This document shows, piece by piece, positions 1 through 6,531 of a stretch of DNA of 6,531 bases. Numbering within the stretch: position 1 is the first letter of the stretch; each line of letters opens with the position of its first letter. The notes below the pieces were generated by a model. The model was given only the letters and a program-made list of their open reading frames with translations. It was not told the origin of the DNA and ran no database searches. Both the position numbers and the translations under genes were made by a program. The DNA lies in contig JANNOG010000074.1 in assembly GCA_031398915.1 (NCBI GenBank), positions 1 to 6,531 on the forward strand, written 5' to 3'. The DNA is from JANNOG01 sp031398915 (GTDB taxonomy: Bacteria; Actinomycetota; Actinomycetes; Actinomycetales; JBBAYJ01).

Positions 1-236
1 CCCGTCGCCCCGGCCACAACTCGCCCGACCTGCCGCTCAAGGTCACCCTCCTGGTCGGCGGAGGAAACCCTGCAGTACGCCGCCACCTCGCCCACCACGG
101 CCGGCTTCGGGTCGGCGTCCACCAGGATCAGACGCCCCACACGACGAGCGGGCACCGGCAGAACGCCTTCCCGAAACCAGCGGTACGCCGTCTTCGGATG
201 CACCCCCTGCCCCAGTGCCCACTCCCTCAAATTCAC
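1..236 (-). CDS. tnpA: IS607-family serine recombinase TnpA (OrfA), N-terminal part, cut by window edge
   Basis: This is the transposase of an IS607-type element, a small serine recombinase that cuts and rejoins DNA through a covalent phosphoserine. Reading the minus strand from a GTG at 236 gives 78 uninterrupted codons to the window edge. Residues 1-40 form the MerR-like DNA-binding head (NLREWALGQGVHPKTAYRWF, then a PVPARRVGRLILVD wing), typical of actinobacterial IS607 TnpA. The recombinase domain opens at about 53-69 with AYCRVSSADQEGDLERQ. The Ser after RV (residue 58) is the expected nucleophile by comparison with resolvase YARVS motifs. The start was chosen because this family usually begins V/M-N-L-x-E-W-A; the Shine-Dalgarno is poor, with GGGGGAG about 15 bases upstream. 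IS607 elements usually carry a tnpB gene after tnpA, which would lie left of the window. Whether the rest of the gene is intact cannot be seen. Confidence 0.9.
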   Translation of the reverse strand, partial: MNLREWALGQGVHPKTAYRWFREGVLPVPARRVGRLILVDADPKPAVVGEVAAYCRVSSADQEGDLERQVGRVVAGAT

Positions 237-279
237 CCTTACACCTATCGCTCCCCCATTGAGCAACAGTCGACTACCC
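1..279 (-). mobile_element. Left-hand (tnpA-proximal) end of an IS607-family insertion sequence
   Basis: The element's transposase starts at 236. The neighbouring asparaginase homology ends at the GGGG run at 277-280 (CCCC on the plus strand), so the element border most likely lies at 274-280, with about 40 bases of untranslated IS end before tnpA. IS607 elements are known to insert without target duplication, typically at a GG dinucleotide, and the junction here falls in a run of G on the coding strand, as expected. The other end and any tnpB are outside the window. The exact border base is ambiguous because of the G run. Confidence 0.7.
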
Positions 280-708
280 CTGCCCCCGCGCCTCCGGACT
301 GGCCGCCACCTGAATGCCCGCCAACAGGTTCGCCGGCCCATCCGCCCCGGCCAACGTCGGATTGCGCATCGCCCCGGTCACCACGACCGGCATGTCCCCG
401 TCGTAGGCGAGGTCCAGCAGGTACGACGCCTCCTCGATCGTGTCCGTCCCCTGCGTCACCACGACACCGTCGACATCCACACCACGAATCGCTTCGAACA
501 GCGCCGCGACGTCCTCGAACGTCACCGAAGCCCCTGGCACCTGCCGAAAGTCCACCGCTTCCAACAAGACTCCGACATCACCCAGCCCCGGCACCGTCGC
601 CAACAGTTGCTCGGGCGTCAACGCGGGCACCACCCCACCGCCACGAGACGCACCCATGGCGATCGTGCCGCCCAACCCGAACACCGCCACACGCCTGCCA
701 ACCGCCAC
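274..708 (-). pseudogene. ansA: L-asparaginase, N-terminal fragment truncated by the IS607 insertion
   Basis: The intact enzyme hydrolyses L-asparagine to aspartate and ammonia. The frame starts at GTG 708, with GGAGAGG seven bases upstream as ribosome binding site, and runs 144 codons. The N-terminal catalytic signature VFGLGGTIAM (residues 9-18, nucleophile Thr15) and the second active-site motif VVTQGTDTIEE (83-93, Thr88-Asp89) are intact. VVTGAMRNPTLAGADGPAN follows at 109-127. Family members are about 320-340 residues. Here homology stops after ASPEARGQG and a TAG follows at once, within DNA belonging to the IS607 end. The catalytic lysine region and the whole C-terminal domain are missing, so the fragment should be inactive. 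The remaining 3' part is expected beyond the IS, left of the window. The coding portion shows no other damage, suggesting a recent event. The gene symbol is a family-level assignment. Confidence 0.88.
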
Positions 709-730
709 CGCAAGTCCTCTCCGAGCCCGA

Positions 731-744
731 TGATCACGTCATGA
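731..744. promoter_or_regulatory. Imperfect palindrome upstream of the asparaginase fragment
   Basis: TGATCACGTCATGA matches its own reverse complement at 10 of 14 positions and sits 22-36 bases upstream of the asparaginase GTG. It could be a regulator site or simply chance in the small gap between the gene and the IS5 remnant. No matching -35/-10 pair is clear. Confidence 0.2.
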
Positions 745-759
745 TTACCCGATTCCTTC

Positions 760-950
760 TCACGAGGCACAGCGAGTGGTCCGGCTGTGACGCTGCTTGA
801 GTCGGTCCAAGCAGGACTTGACCACGGTGCGCCACGCGACGTCGGAGGCAGGCGAACGTGTTCATGCTGCGCCGCGCAGCCTTCCGAGGCGATGTGCGTG
901 AGTAGGCCTTGTTCGTGATGGCGGACCGCGGTCGTCGAATTGACGACGCG
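760..950 (-). pseudogene. Decayed IS5-family (IS427-like) transposase, C-terminal fragments
   Basis: Two pieces of a DDE transposase can be read on the minus strand in different frames. In one frame, RRPRSAITNKAYSRTS (about 945-890) resembles the 'vlaDKAYSsr' block that holds the second catalytic aspartate in IS5 transposases; here that Asp has become Asn. In another frame, RTVVKSCLDRLKQRHSRTTR (about 831-772) resembles the 'RNVVERCFNRLKQwRglatR' block near the C-terminus; the glutamate expected as third catalytic residue reads Lys. The blocks are about 25 codons apart rather than the usual 45-50, so there is an internal deletion as well as a frameshift. A TGA at 760-762 ends the second frame. 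The catalytic losses and frame breaks make it non-functional. The family call rests on the two motif blocks in the correct order. Confidence 0.6.
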
Positions 951-1116
951 GAGCACCGGCCCCGGCCTGACCAGGCTGGTTTGCTGGGCTCAGCCCAGAT
1001 CAACCAGTCCCTGCCCGGCAGTCCAGGGCCGCCCCGGTTGCTCGAAGATCGCTCACCCAGCACAACCCCGACCCCGTCCTGGAGCCTGCGCAGGCCTGGC
1101 CGCCCCGGAAGCTCGC
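951..1116. other. Non-coding stretch between the transposase remnant and the TetR gene
   Basis: No reading frame here resembles a protein. It may contain further unrecognisable IS sequence. Its one clear structure is the inverted repeat at 976-1007. Confidence 0.5.
976..1007. repeat. Strong two-part inverted repeat, possible factor-independent terminator or IS end relic
   Basis: CTGGTT (976-981) pairs with AACCAG (1002-1007), and inside it CTGGGCT (984-990) pairs with AGCCCAG (992-998) around a single C. The whole folds as a hairpin of about 11-13 pairs interrupted by a small internal bulge. It lies 110-140 bases beyond the TetR stop codon on that gene's downstream side. No T-tract follows on either strand, so it is at best an actinobacterial-type terminator lacking the U-run. 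Confidence 0.4.
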
Positions 1117-1908
1117 TCATCCAACCCTGGCCTTCTCTATCGTCGCCTCGATCCCGTCCAGGATCACCCCCAATCCCATCGCGAAGGACTCGGCCATCGC
1201 CGACTCCAGGTAAGGCTTCTCCGGATCCTCGGGTGGCGCGGGCTTGTCCTGCTCCATCCGAACCGCCATCGGGAACCGGGCCGCGAAGTCCGGCGCCACC
1301 TCCACCAGCAGCGGTGACCGCGAGTGCCACCAGTCCTCGTCGGACACCCCCGTCTCCTCCTCCGCCGATCGCGCCTCCGACTCCGTCCGCGCCGCTCCGC
1401 GAACGAAGTGCAGCACCACGCCCAAAATCCCCCGCAGCACCGGCGGTCTCAGGCCCGTCTCGTGCAGAATCCCCGACGCCGTGTCGAGCGTCGCGAACTC
1501 GTTGGGCCCCAGCACGGGTCTCGCCTGGGACACCTGCAGCGTCCACGGATGTCTCAGGTGGAACTCCAGGTGGTCCTCGGCCCACGACGTGACGGATCCT
1601 CGCCACCCGAGTCTCGGCTCGTAGTGCGTGGGCAACTCGCCCAGGACCCGGTCGTACATCAGGTCGACCAGGTCTCCCTTCGTGGGGACGTACGTGTACA
1701 GAGCCATAGCCGTCCGCCCGAGCCGTTCGCCCACCGCGCGCATCGACAGCCCTGTCATGCCTTCGACGTCCGCCACGCCGATCGCCGCGTCGATGATCAC
1801 GTCGACGCTCAATCCCGGCTTGGGCCCCGGCCGCAGGTTCGAGACCCTGTTGCCCCACATCAGGTCCATGGACCGGCGTGGATCGCCCTGCCCGGCGTAG
1901 ACGACCAT
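1117..1908 (-). CDS. TetR/AcrR family transcriptional repressor
   Basis: Ligand-responsive dimeric repressor, expected to bind the 1909-2073 control region and shut off itself and the divergent ATPase operon. The product is 263 residues. A short N-terminal lead (YAGQGDPRRSMDLMWG, then RPGPKPGLS) precedes the helix-turn-helix at about 35-85: VIIDAAIGVADVEG, GLSMRAVGERLGR, ALYTYVPTKGDLVDLMYD. This lead and the YTYVPTK recognition helix are characteristic of one large actinobacterial TetR subgroup. The C-terminal ligand and dimerisation domain contains HLRHPWTLQVSQARPVLGPN, a pattern usual for TetR_C domains of regulators of antibiotic-resistance genes. ATG 1908 is preferred over ATG 1914 because AAGGAG (1920-1915) is six bases from the former and abuts the latter. 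The frame is intact, with conserved motifs in place. The inducer is unknown. Confidence 0.92.
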   Translation of the reverse strand: MVVYAGQGDPRRSMDLMWGNRVSNLRPGPKPGLSVDVIIDAAIGVADVEGMTGLSMRAVGERLGRTAMALYTYVPTKGDLVDLMYDRVLGELPTHYEPRLGWRGSVTSWAEDHLEFHLRHPWTLQVSQARPVLGPNEFATLDTASGILHETGLRPPVLRGILGVVLHFVRGAARTESEARSAEEETGVSDEDWWHSRSPLLVEVAPDFAARFPMAVRMEQDKPAPPEDPEKPYLESAMAESFAMGLGVILDGIEATIEKARVG

Positions 1909-1914
1909 TTGCAT

Positions 1915-1920
1915 CTCCTT
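1915..1920 (-). promoter_or_regulatory. Ribosome binding site of the TetR gene that decides its start
   Basis: AAGGAG on the minus strand touches the ATG at 1914-1912 with no spacer, but is exactly six bases from the in-frame ATG at 1908-1906. The second ATG is therefore the more credible start, shortening the protein by two residues. Confidence 0.75.
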
Positions 1921-1960
1921 ACGCCATAAAGTAACGTTGCGATCACCTTACAGCATAAAG
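1917..1960. promoter_or_regulatory. Direct repeats and palindrome in the divergent control region, candidate TetR operator
   Basis: CCTTACGCCATAAAG (1917-1931) recurs as CCTTACAGCATAAAG (1946-1960), matching at 13 of 15 positions with a 29-bp period, close to three helical turns. The first copy also sits in a hyphenated palindrome, TTAC-8 nt-GTAA (1919-1934). These are the most AT-rich bases in the window, lie immediately upstream of the repressor's own ribosome binding site and overlap the expected promoters in both directions. A repressor bound here could block both transcripts. The repeats are seen directly; operator function is inferred. No -35/-10 pair could be assigned with confidence. 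Confidence 0.6.
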
Positions 1961-1987
1961 AGACCCGTGGGGGAGTGGATGGAGCGT

Positions 1988-2000
1988 CACCTGATAGGTG
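1988..2000. promoter_or_regulatory. Perfect short palindrome CACCT-GAT-AGGTG
   Basis: Five-base arms flank a three-base spacer, about 75 bases upstream of the ATPase start. It could be a second operator half-site pair or the base of a leader RNA hairpin. It does not share the sequence of the 1917-1960 repeats. Confidence 0.35.
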
Positions 2001-2021
2001 TAATCGGGCATCGCGGCAGGT

Positions 2022-2036
2022 CAAGGGACATCCTTG
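2022..2036 (+). promoter_or_regulatory. Leader hairpin CAAGG-GACAT-CCTTG upstream of a short leader ORF
   Basis: Perfect five-base arms with a five-base loop, starting 20 bases before the ATG of the leader ORF. The left arm contains AAGG(GA), the only Shine-Dalgarno-like sequence upstream of that ATG, although at 13 bases it is rather far away. If the RNA folds, this site would be masked. The role is speculative. Confidence 0.3.
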
Positions 2037-2041
2037 GTCAC

Positions 2042-2073
2042 ATGTACGCCGCCATGACGCTCAGGAGTGCCCG

Positions 2074-2077
<4 letters not shown>
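2042..2077 (+). CDS. Possible 11-codon leader peptide overlapping the ATPase start
   Basis: ATG 2042 opens a frame encoding MYAAMTLRSAR that ends with TGA at 2075-2077, overlapping the ATPase ATG (2074-2076) as ATGA. The ATPase ribosome binding site (AGGAG, 2063-2067) lies inside this small frame, so ribosomes on the leader would cover it and could couple translation. A second in-frame ATG is at 2054. There is no well-placed ribosome binding site, so it may be accidental. It could tune expression of the downstream gene; no peptide function is implied. Confidence 0.3.
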
Positions 2078-4347
<2,270 letters not shown>

Positions 4348-4363
4348 CTCGAAGAGGAATTCC

Positions 4364-5221
4364 GTGCACCAGCAACCGATCCGCCAGATCGAAGTCGTCG
4401 CCACCCGACGAATCACCCCGAACATGGCGCGGATCACCTTCGGTGGCAACGACCTGGCCGACTACGCGTCGGTGGAACTCGACCAGCAGGTCAAGCTCTA
4501 CATCCCCAGATCCGGCCAGTCGCGCCCCGTTCTGCCCTCGCCGGACACCGACTTCATGAGCTGGTACCAGGCGTACAGCGCCATTCCCGAACCGGAAAGA
4601 CCGTGGATGCGCAGCTACACGATCCGCGCCCACCACCCGGAAAGCGCCACGGTCGACATCGACTTCGTCCTCCACGACCACGCGGGTCCCGCCACTCGTT
4701 GGGCTGAAACCGCACAACCGGGCGCGGTCCTCAGCATGTTCGGCCCATCCGTCACGTTCGCCAGACCCATCTCTCTCGACACTTCCATCGCCCAAACCGA
4801 CTGGCTCCTGCTGGCAGGCGACGCCACCGCCCTGCCCGCGATCTCGTCGATCCTCGAAGGGGTCTCCAGCGGCACATCGGCGATGGTCTACATCGAGGTG
4901 GTGAACGAGGCTGAACACCAAGCCCTGCCGGGCAATGCCACCGTGCACTGGCTGGACCGCGACAACAGCACGGCACCCTCGGGTGCTCTGCTGGCGGATG
5001 CCCTCGCAGCCGCCACGCTACCTCCAGGGGCTCCCTTCGCCTGGTTGGCGGGCGAAGCCGGGGCGGTCCGCGTGCTCCGTCGTCACCTGATCGACGATCG
5101 TGGCCTGCCGAAGTCCTCGATCGACTTCACCGGTCACTGGCGCCAGTCCCTGTCCCAGGACGACGCCCCGACCGAGGATGACATGGAGGAGGCCATTGAA
5201 CGCCTGGCCGCAGCCCAGTAG
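4364..5221 (+). CDS. Siderophore-interacting protein (SIP) family FAD-dependent reductase
   Basis: Cytoplasmic flavoprotein of the ViuB/YqjH-type SIP family, whose characterised members reduce ferric siderophores using NAD(P)H or ferredoxin. The product is 285 residues, normal for the family, with no signal peptide or membrane segment. The FAD-binding N-domain (about 8-135) contains the signature RSYTIR (83-88). The nucleotide-binding C-domain has LLLAGDATALPAI (148-160), WLAGEAGAVRVLRRHL (227-242) and FTGHWR (255-260), all in the usual order. The acidic tail DDAPTEDDMEE (266-276) is also common in the family. The start is GTG 4364 with AGAGGA five bases upstream. Only 16 bases separate it from the ATPase stop, so the two are almost certainly co-transcribed. 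No siderophore synthesis or uptake gene is in the window, so the substrate may be iron chelates or another redox-active compound handled alongside the ATPase. Confidence 0.92.
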   Translation: MHQQPIRQIEVVATRRITPNMARITFGGNDLADYASVELDQQVKLYIPRSGQSRPVLPSPDTDFMSWYQAYSAIPEPERPWMRSYTIRAHHPESATVDIDFVLHDHAGPATRWAETAQPGAVLSMFGPSVTFARPISLDTSIAQTDWLLLAGDATALPAISSILEGVSSGTSAMVYIEVVNEAEHQALPGNATVHWLDRDNSTAPSGALLADALAAATLPPGAPFAWLAGEAGAVRVLRRHLIDDRGLPKSSIDFTGHWRQSLSQDDAPTEDDMEEAIERLAAAQ

Positions 5222-5301
5222 CAGCCCGTCGGAGCGGGAGTACCGCCTCGTGCGATGCCTTGGTGGTGGTCGGTGAGAGCGATGCCAGTGCTGACGTGGC
5301 C

Positions 5302-5323
5302 GCGAGGTGGCGGCGAGGTGGCG
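5302..5323. repeat. Tandem duplication of GCGAGGTGGCG
   Basis: Two perfect adjacent 11-bp copies (5302-5312 and 5313-5323), followed by a partial third (GTGGCG). Probably slippage in G-rich non-coding DNA. Confidence 0.7.
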
Positions 5324-5363
5324 GTGGCGTGTGGCCTGCGGCGCGGTGGTCGGCAGCGTGCTG

Positions 5364-5379
5364 TGGGCACTGATGCCCA
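5364..5379 (+). terminator. Weak hairpin TGGGCA-CTGA-TGCCCA, possible terminator of the ATPase-SIP operon
   Basis: Six perfect pairs and a four-base loop, about 140 bases after the SIP stop codon. No T-tract follows and the distance is long, so termination is only a possibility. No better hairpin was seen closer to the stop. Confidence 0.25.
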
Positions 5380-5434
5380 GGCGATGTCTCGAACTCTCGT
5401 GAGCGACGGAAGTGGGCTGGATCCGTCCTGCGGG

Positions 5435-5670
5435 TCAGCGGAGGCAGAGCACGATCGCGGTGGTGGTGAGTTCGGCATGGTCCTCGTGGGCTGACGAACA
5501 CGGGCGCCGTCGGGCGGCGGCAACAGTCGCTGGTCGGCTCCACCTGATCAGGAAGGAGGACGATCCGCATCGGCGGGTACGAGGTAGGTCTTCGTGCTCA
5601 GTTCGGCGCGGGACCGGCCGAGTCCTGCGCCGGCGACTGCGAGGGCTTCGGCTTCGTGGCACCATCCGTG
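5435..5670 (-). pseudogene. Probable second IS5-family transposase remnant
   Basis: On the minus strand, the frame ending at TGA 5548-5550 reads GAGLGRSRAELSTKTYLVPA (about 5635-5576), resembling the central IS5/IS427-type block 'alGRSRGGLtTKiHLaaD' that precedes the DKAYS block; the aspartate expected there is shifted or lost. In a neighbouring frame, AHEDHAELTTTAIVLCLR ends at a TGA at 5435-5437 and looks like the C-terminal 'tYrgavvlAailiWLR' tail, which would require a frameshift and a large internal deletion. The first match is reasonable; the second is weak. No upstream N-terminal part or inverted terminal repeats are visible. The alternative is that the likeness is coincidental in GC-rich non-coding DNA. 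Confidence 0.42.
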
Positions 5671-5722
5671 CCCGATTCGGCAACTCACCGCGAACCAGCA
5701 CCAACTGCTTGCGGGACACCGG

Positions 5723-6328
5723 CTAGACGTCCAGGTCGATCGGCGGGCCGGGTTCGGCGGTGGCTGCGCCCGCCGTCTGGGATGCCAGCCAGTCGTGGAA
5801 CGTCGTCGTGTCCGCTTCGGGGACGTGGACGGTGATCGTCGCGCGCCGGTCGTAGGCGACGCCTGCGACTCGGTGGCCCGCAGCGTGCAGGGCGTTCTCC
5901 AGCCTGCCCGCGTCGGCGTGGTCGACCGTGATCGCGAACGTGGCGAACCTGGCCCGTCCTAGGGTGCCGATCGCGTCCACCGCTTCCGACACCGCTCGGC
6001 CGTAGGCGCGCACCAAGCCGCCTGCGCCGAGTTTGACGCCGCCGAAGTACCGGGTGACCACGGCGACCGTGTCGGTCAGGTCGCGGCGGATGAGGACCTC
6101 CAGCATCGGCACTCCCGCCGTGCCCGCGGGTTCGCCGTCATCGCTGGAACGCTGCGTTCCGTCCACGCGGAACGCGGAGCAGTTGTGGTTGGCGGACCAG
6201 CGCTCCTTGCGCACACCCGCGATGAAGGCCGCCGCCTCGGCCTCGTCACCGACTCGGCGGACACTGCACAGGAATCGCGATCGTTGGATCTCGATCTCGT
6301 GGACGCCATCACGTGCGATCACCCGCAT
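5723..6328 (-). CDS. YigZ/IMPACT (UPF0029) family protein
   Basis: Small cytoplasmic protein of the widespread YigZ/IMPACT family, related to eukaryotic regulators of Gcn2; its bacterial biochemical role is not firmly settled. The 201-residue product has the N-terminal family domain with IEIQRSRFLCSV (12-23), the core SDDGEPAGTAG (62-72) and VTRYFGGVKLGAGGLVRAY (91-109), all intact. A C-terminal ferredoxin-like domain (about 127-185) follows, as in YigZ. ATG 6328 gives the usual length and places IARDGVHE near the N-terminus as in relatives, but its ribosome binding site is weak (CTGGGG). ATG 6376, with GGGGGAC ten bases upstream, would add 16 residues and is possible; the frame stays open to 6433. 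It converges on the SIP gene from the opposite strand and appears to be an independent host gene, with no functional tie to the cassette. Confidence 0.9.
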   Translation of the reverse strand: MRVIARDGVHEIEIQRSRFLCSVRRVGDEAEAAAFIAGVRKERWSANHNCSAFRVDGTQRSSDDGEPAGTAGVPMLEVLIRRDLTDTVAVVTRYFGGVKLGAGGLVRAYGRAVSEAVDAIGTLGRARFATFAITVDHADAGRLENALHAAGHRVAGVAYDRRATITVHVPEADTTTFHDWLASQTAGAATAEPGPPIDLDV

Positions 6329-6430
6329 CGCCCCAGTATCGACGACCTTCGACCCGAAGCGGTCGTAGCCCGACATCAAGTCGAGGTCCCCCGGTGGTGT
6401 GGGGCCCCCGAATAGAACAGTACGGGCGGG

Positions 6431-6456
6431 CACCGACAGTTTTGGTGTCAGCGGTG
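6431..6456. promoter_or_regulatory. Imperfect inverted repeat upstream of the YigZ-family gene
   Basis: CACCGACA (6431-6438) can pair with TGT-CAG-CGGTG (6446-6456) with a three-base bulge. It lies about 100 bases upstream of the YigZ-family start, where a promoter or operator is expected. No convincing -35/-10 pair was found. Confidence 0.25.
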
Positions 6457-6531
6457 ACCCTGGTGGTTAATTCGATCAAGGCATCGGCAGGCCCTTGACC
6501 TGTCGGAACACAGCCCAGGCCGGCGGCTGCG
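6457..6531. other. Right edge, nothing recognised
   Basis: No reading frame with recognisable similarity. A minus-strand frame entering from the right edge and ending at TGA 6476-6478 (WAVFRQVKGLPMP) could be the tail of a gene outside the window, but too little is visible to call it. Confidence 0.4.

Larger units (their letters stand above)
5222..5434. other. Intergenic stretch downstream of the SIP gene, no gene recognised
   Basis: No frame on either strand resembles a known protein. It contains the tandem duplication at 5302-5323 and the hairpin at 5364-5379, and may include further decayed IS sequence adjoining the remnant to its right. Confidence 0.5.

Noticed and set aside
198..800. 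Plus-strand open frame of 200 codons, Pro/Arg/His-rich
   Set aside because: Antisense shadow of the asparaginase fragment and the IS607 end; no recognisable motif.
734..1858. Long 374-codon open frame on the minus strand overlapping the TetR gene
   Set aside because: Its translation is low-complexity Gly/Arg/Asp-rich, as in off-frame reading of high-GC genes, and the TetR frame across 1117-1908 has clear family motifs. Only its short segment near 890-945 carries the transposase-like relic.
1975..2073. GTG at 1975 as the start of the UvrA-like ATPase
   Set aside because: The extra 33 residues do not resemble UvrA-family sequence and would place coding sequence across the control region. ATG 2074 has a well-spaced AGGAG.
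5222..5240. CCCG/CGGG pairing right after the SIP stop as a terminator
   Set aside because: Only four pairs and no T-tract; too weak to support.
5594..5962. Plus-strand open frame of 122 codons
   Set aside because: Mostly antisense to the YigZ-family gene, Arg-rich and without motifs.

Overview
The window is high-GC DNA with GTG as well as ATG starts, codons ending mostly in G or C, and protein families typical of filamentous Actinomycetota. A Streptomyces or Pseudonocardiales-type host is an inference from protein style; there is no rRNA or other direct marker.

Left part (1-1116) is an insertion-scarred border. The left edge holds the 5' end of an IS607-family serine-recombinase gene (minus strand, running off the window). 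It abuts the first 144 codons of an L-asparaginase gene, also minus strand, whose reading frame stops where the IS begins; this looks like an asparaginase gene interrupted by the IS607 element. Just upstream of the asparaginase start lies a decayed C-terminal piece of an IS5-type transposase, followed by non-coding sequence with one strong inverted repeat.

Central part (1117-5221) is a compact divergent cassette. A TetR-type repressor points left. A UvrA-like, DrrC-type ABC ATPase of 757 residues and a siderophore-interacting-protein (SIP) family flavin reductase point right as a two-gene operon with a 16-nt gap. The control region between them is relatively AT-rich and carries a direct repeat, several short inverted repeats and a possible 11-codon leader peptide whose stop overlaps the ATPase start (ATGA). 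The likely logic is a repressor that senses a small molecule and releases an operon for a DNA-bound-drug resistance ATPase and a flavoprotein reductase. The ligand and substrate cannot be read from the sequence.

Right part (5222-6531) begins with about 500 bases without an intact gene, containing a weak hairpin, an 11-bp tandem duplication and a second probable IS5-type transposase remnant (minus strand). A complete YigZ/IMPACT (UPF0029) family gene follows on the minus strand, and the last 100 bases show no recognisable gene.

The cassette is thus bracketed by two IS5-like remnants in the same orientation, which suggests it may have arrived or been rearranged by IS activity. Both remnants are short and decayed, so this is a hypothesis.
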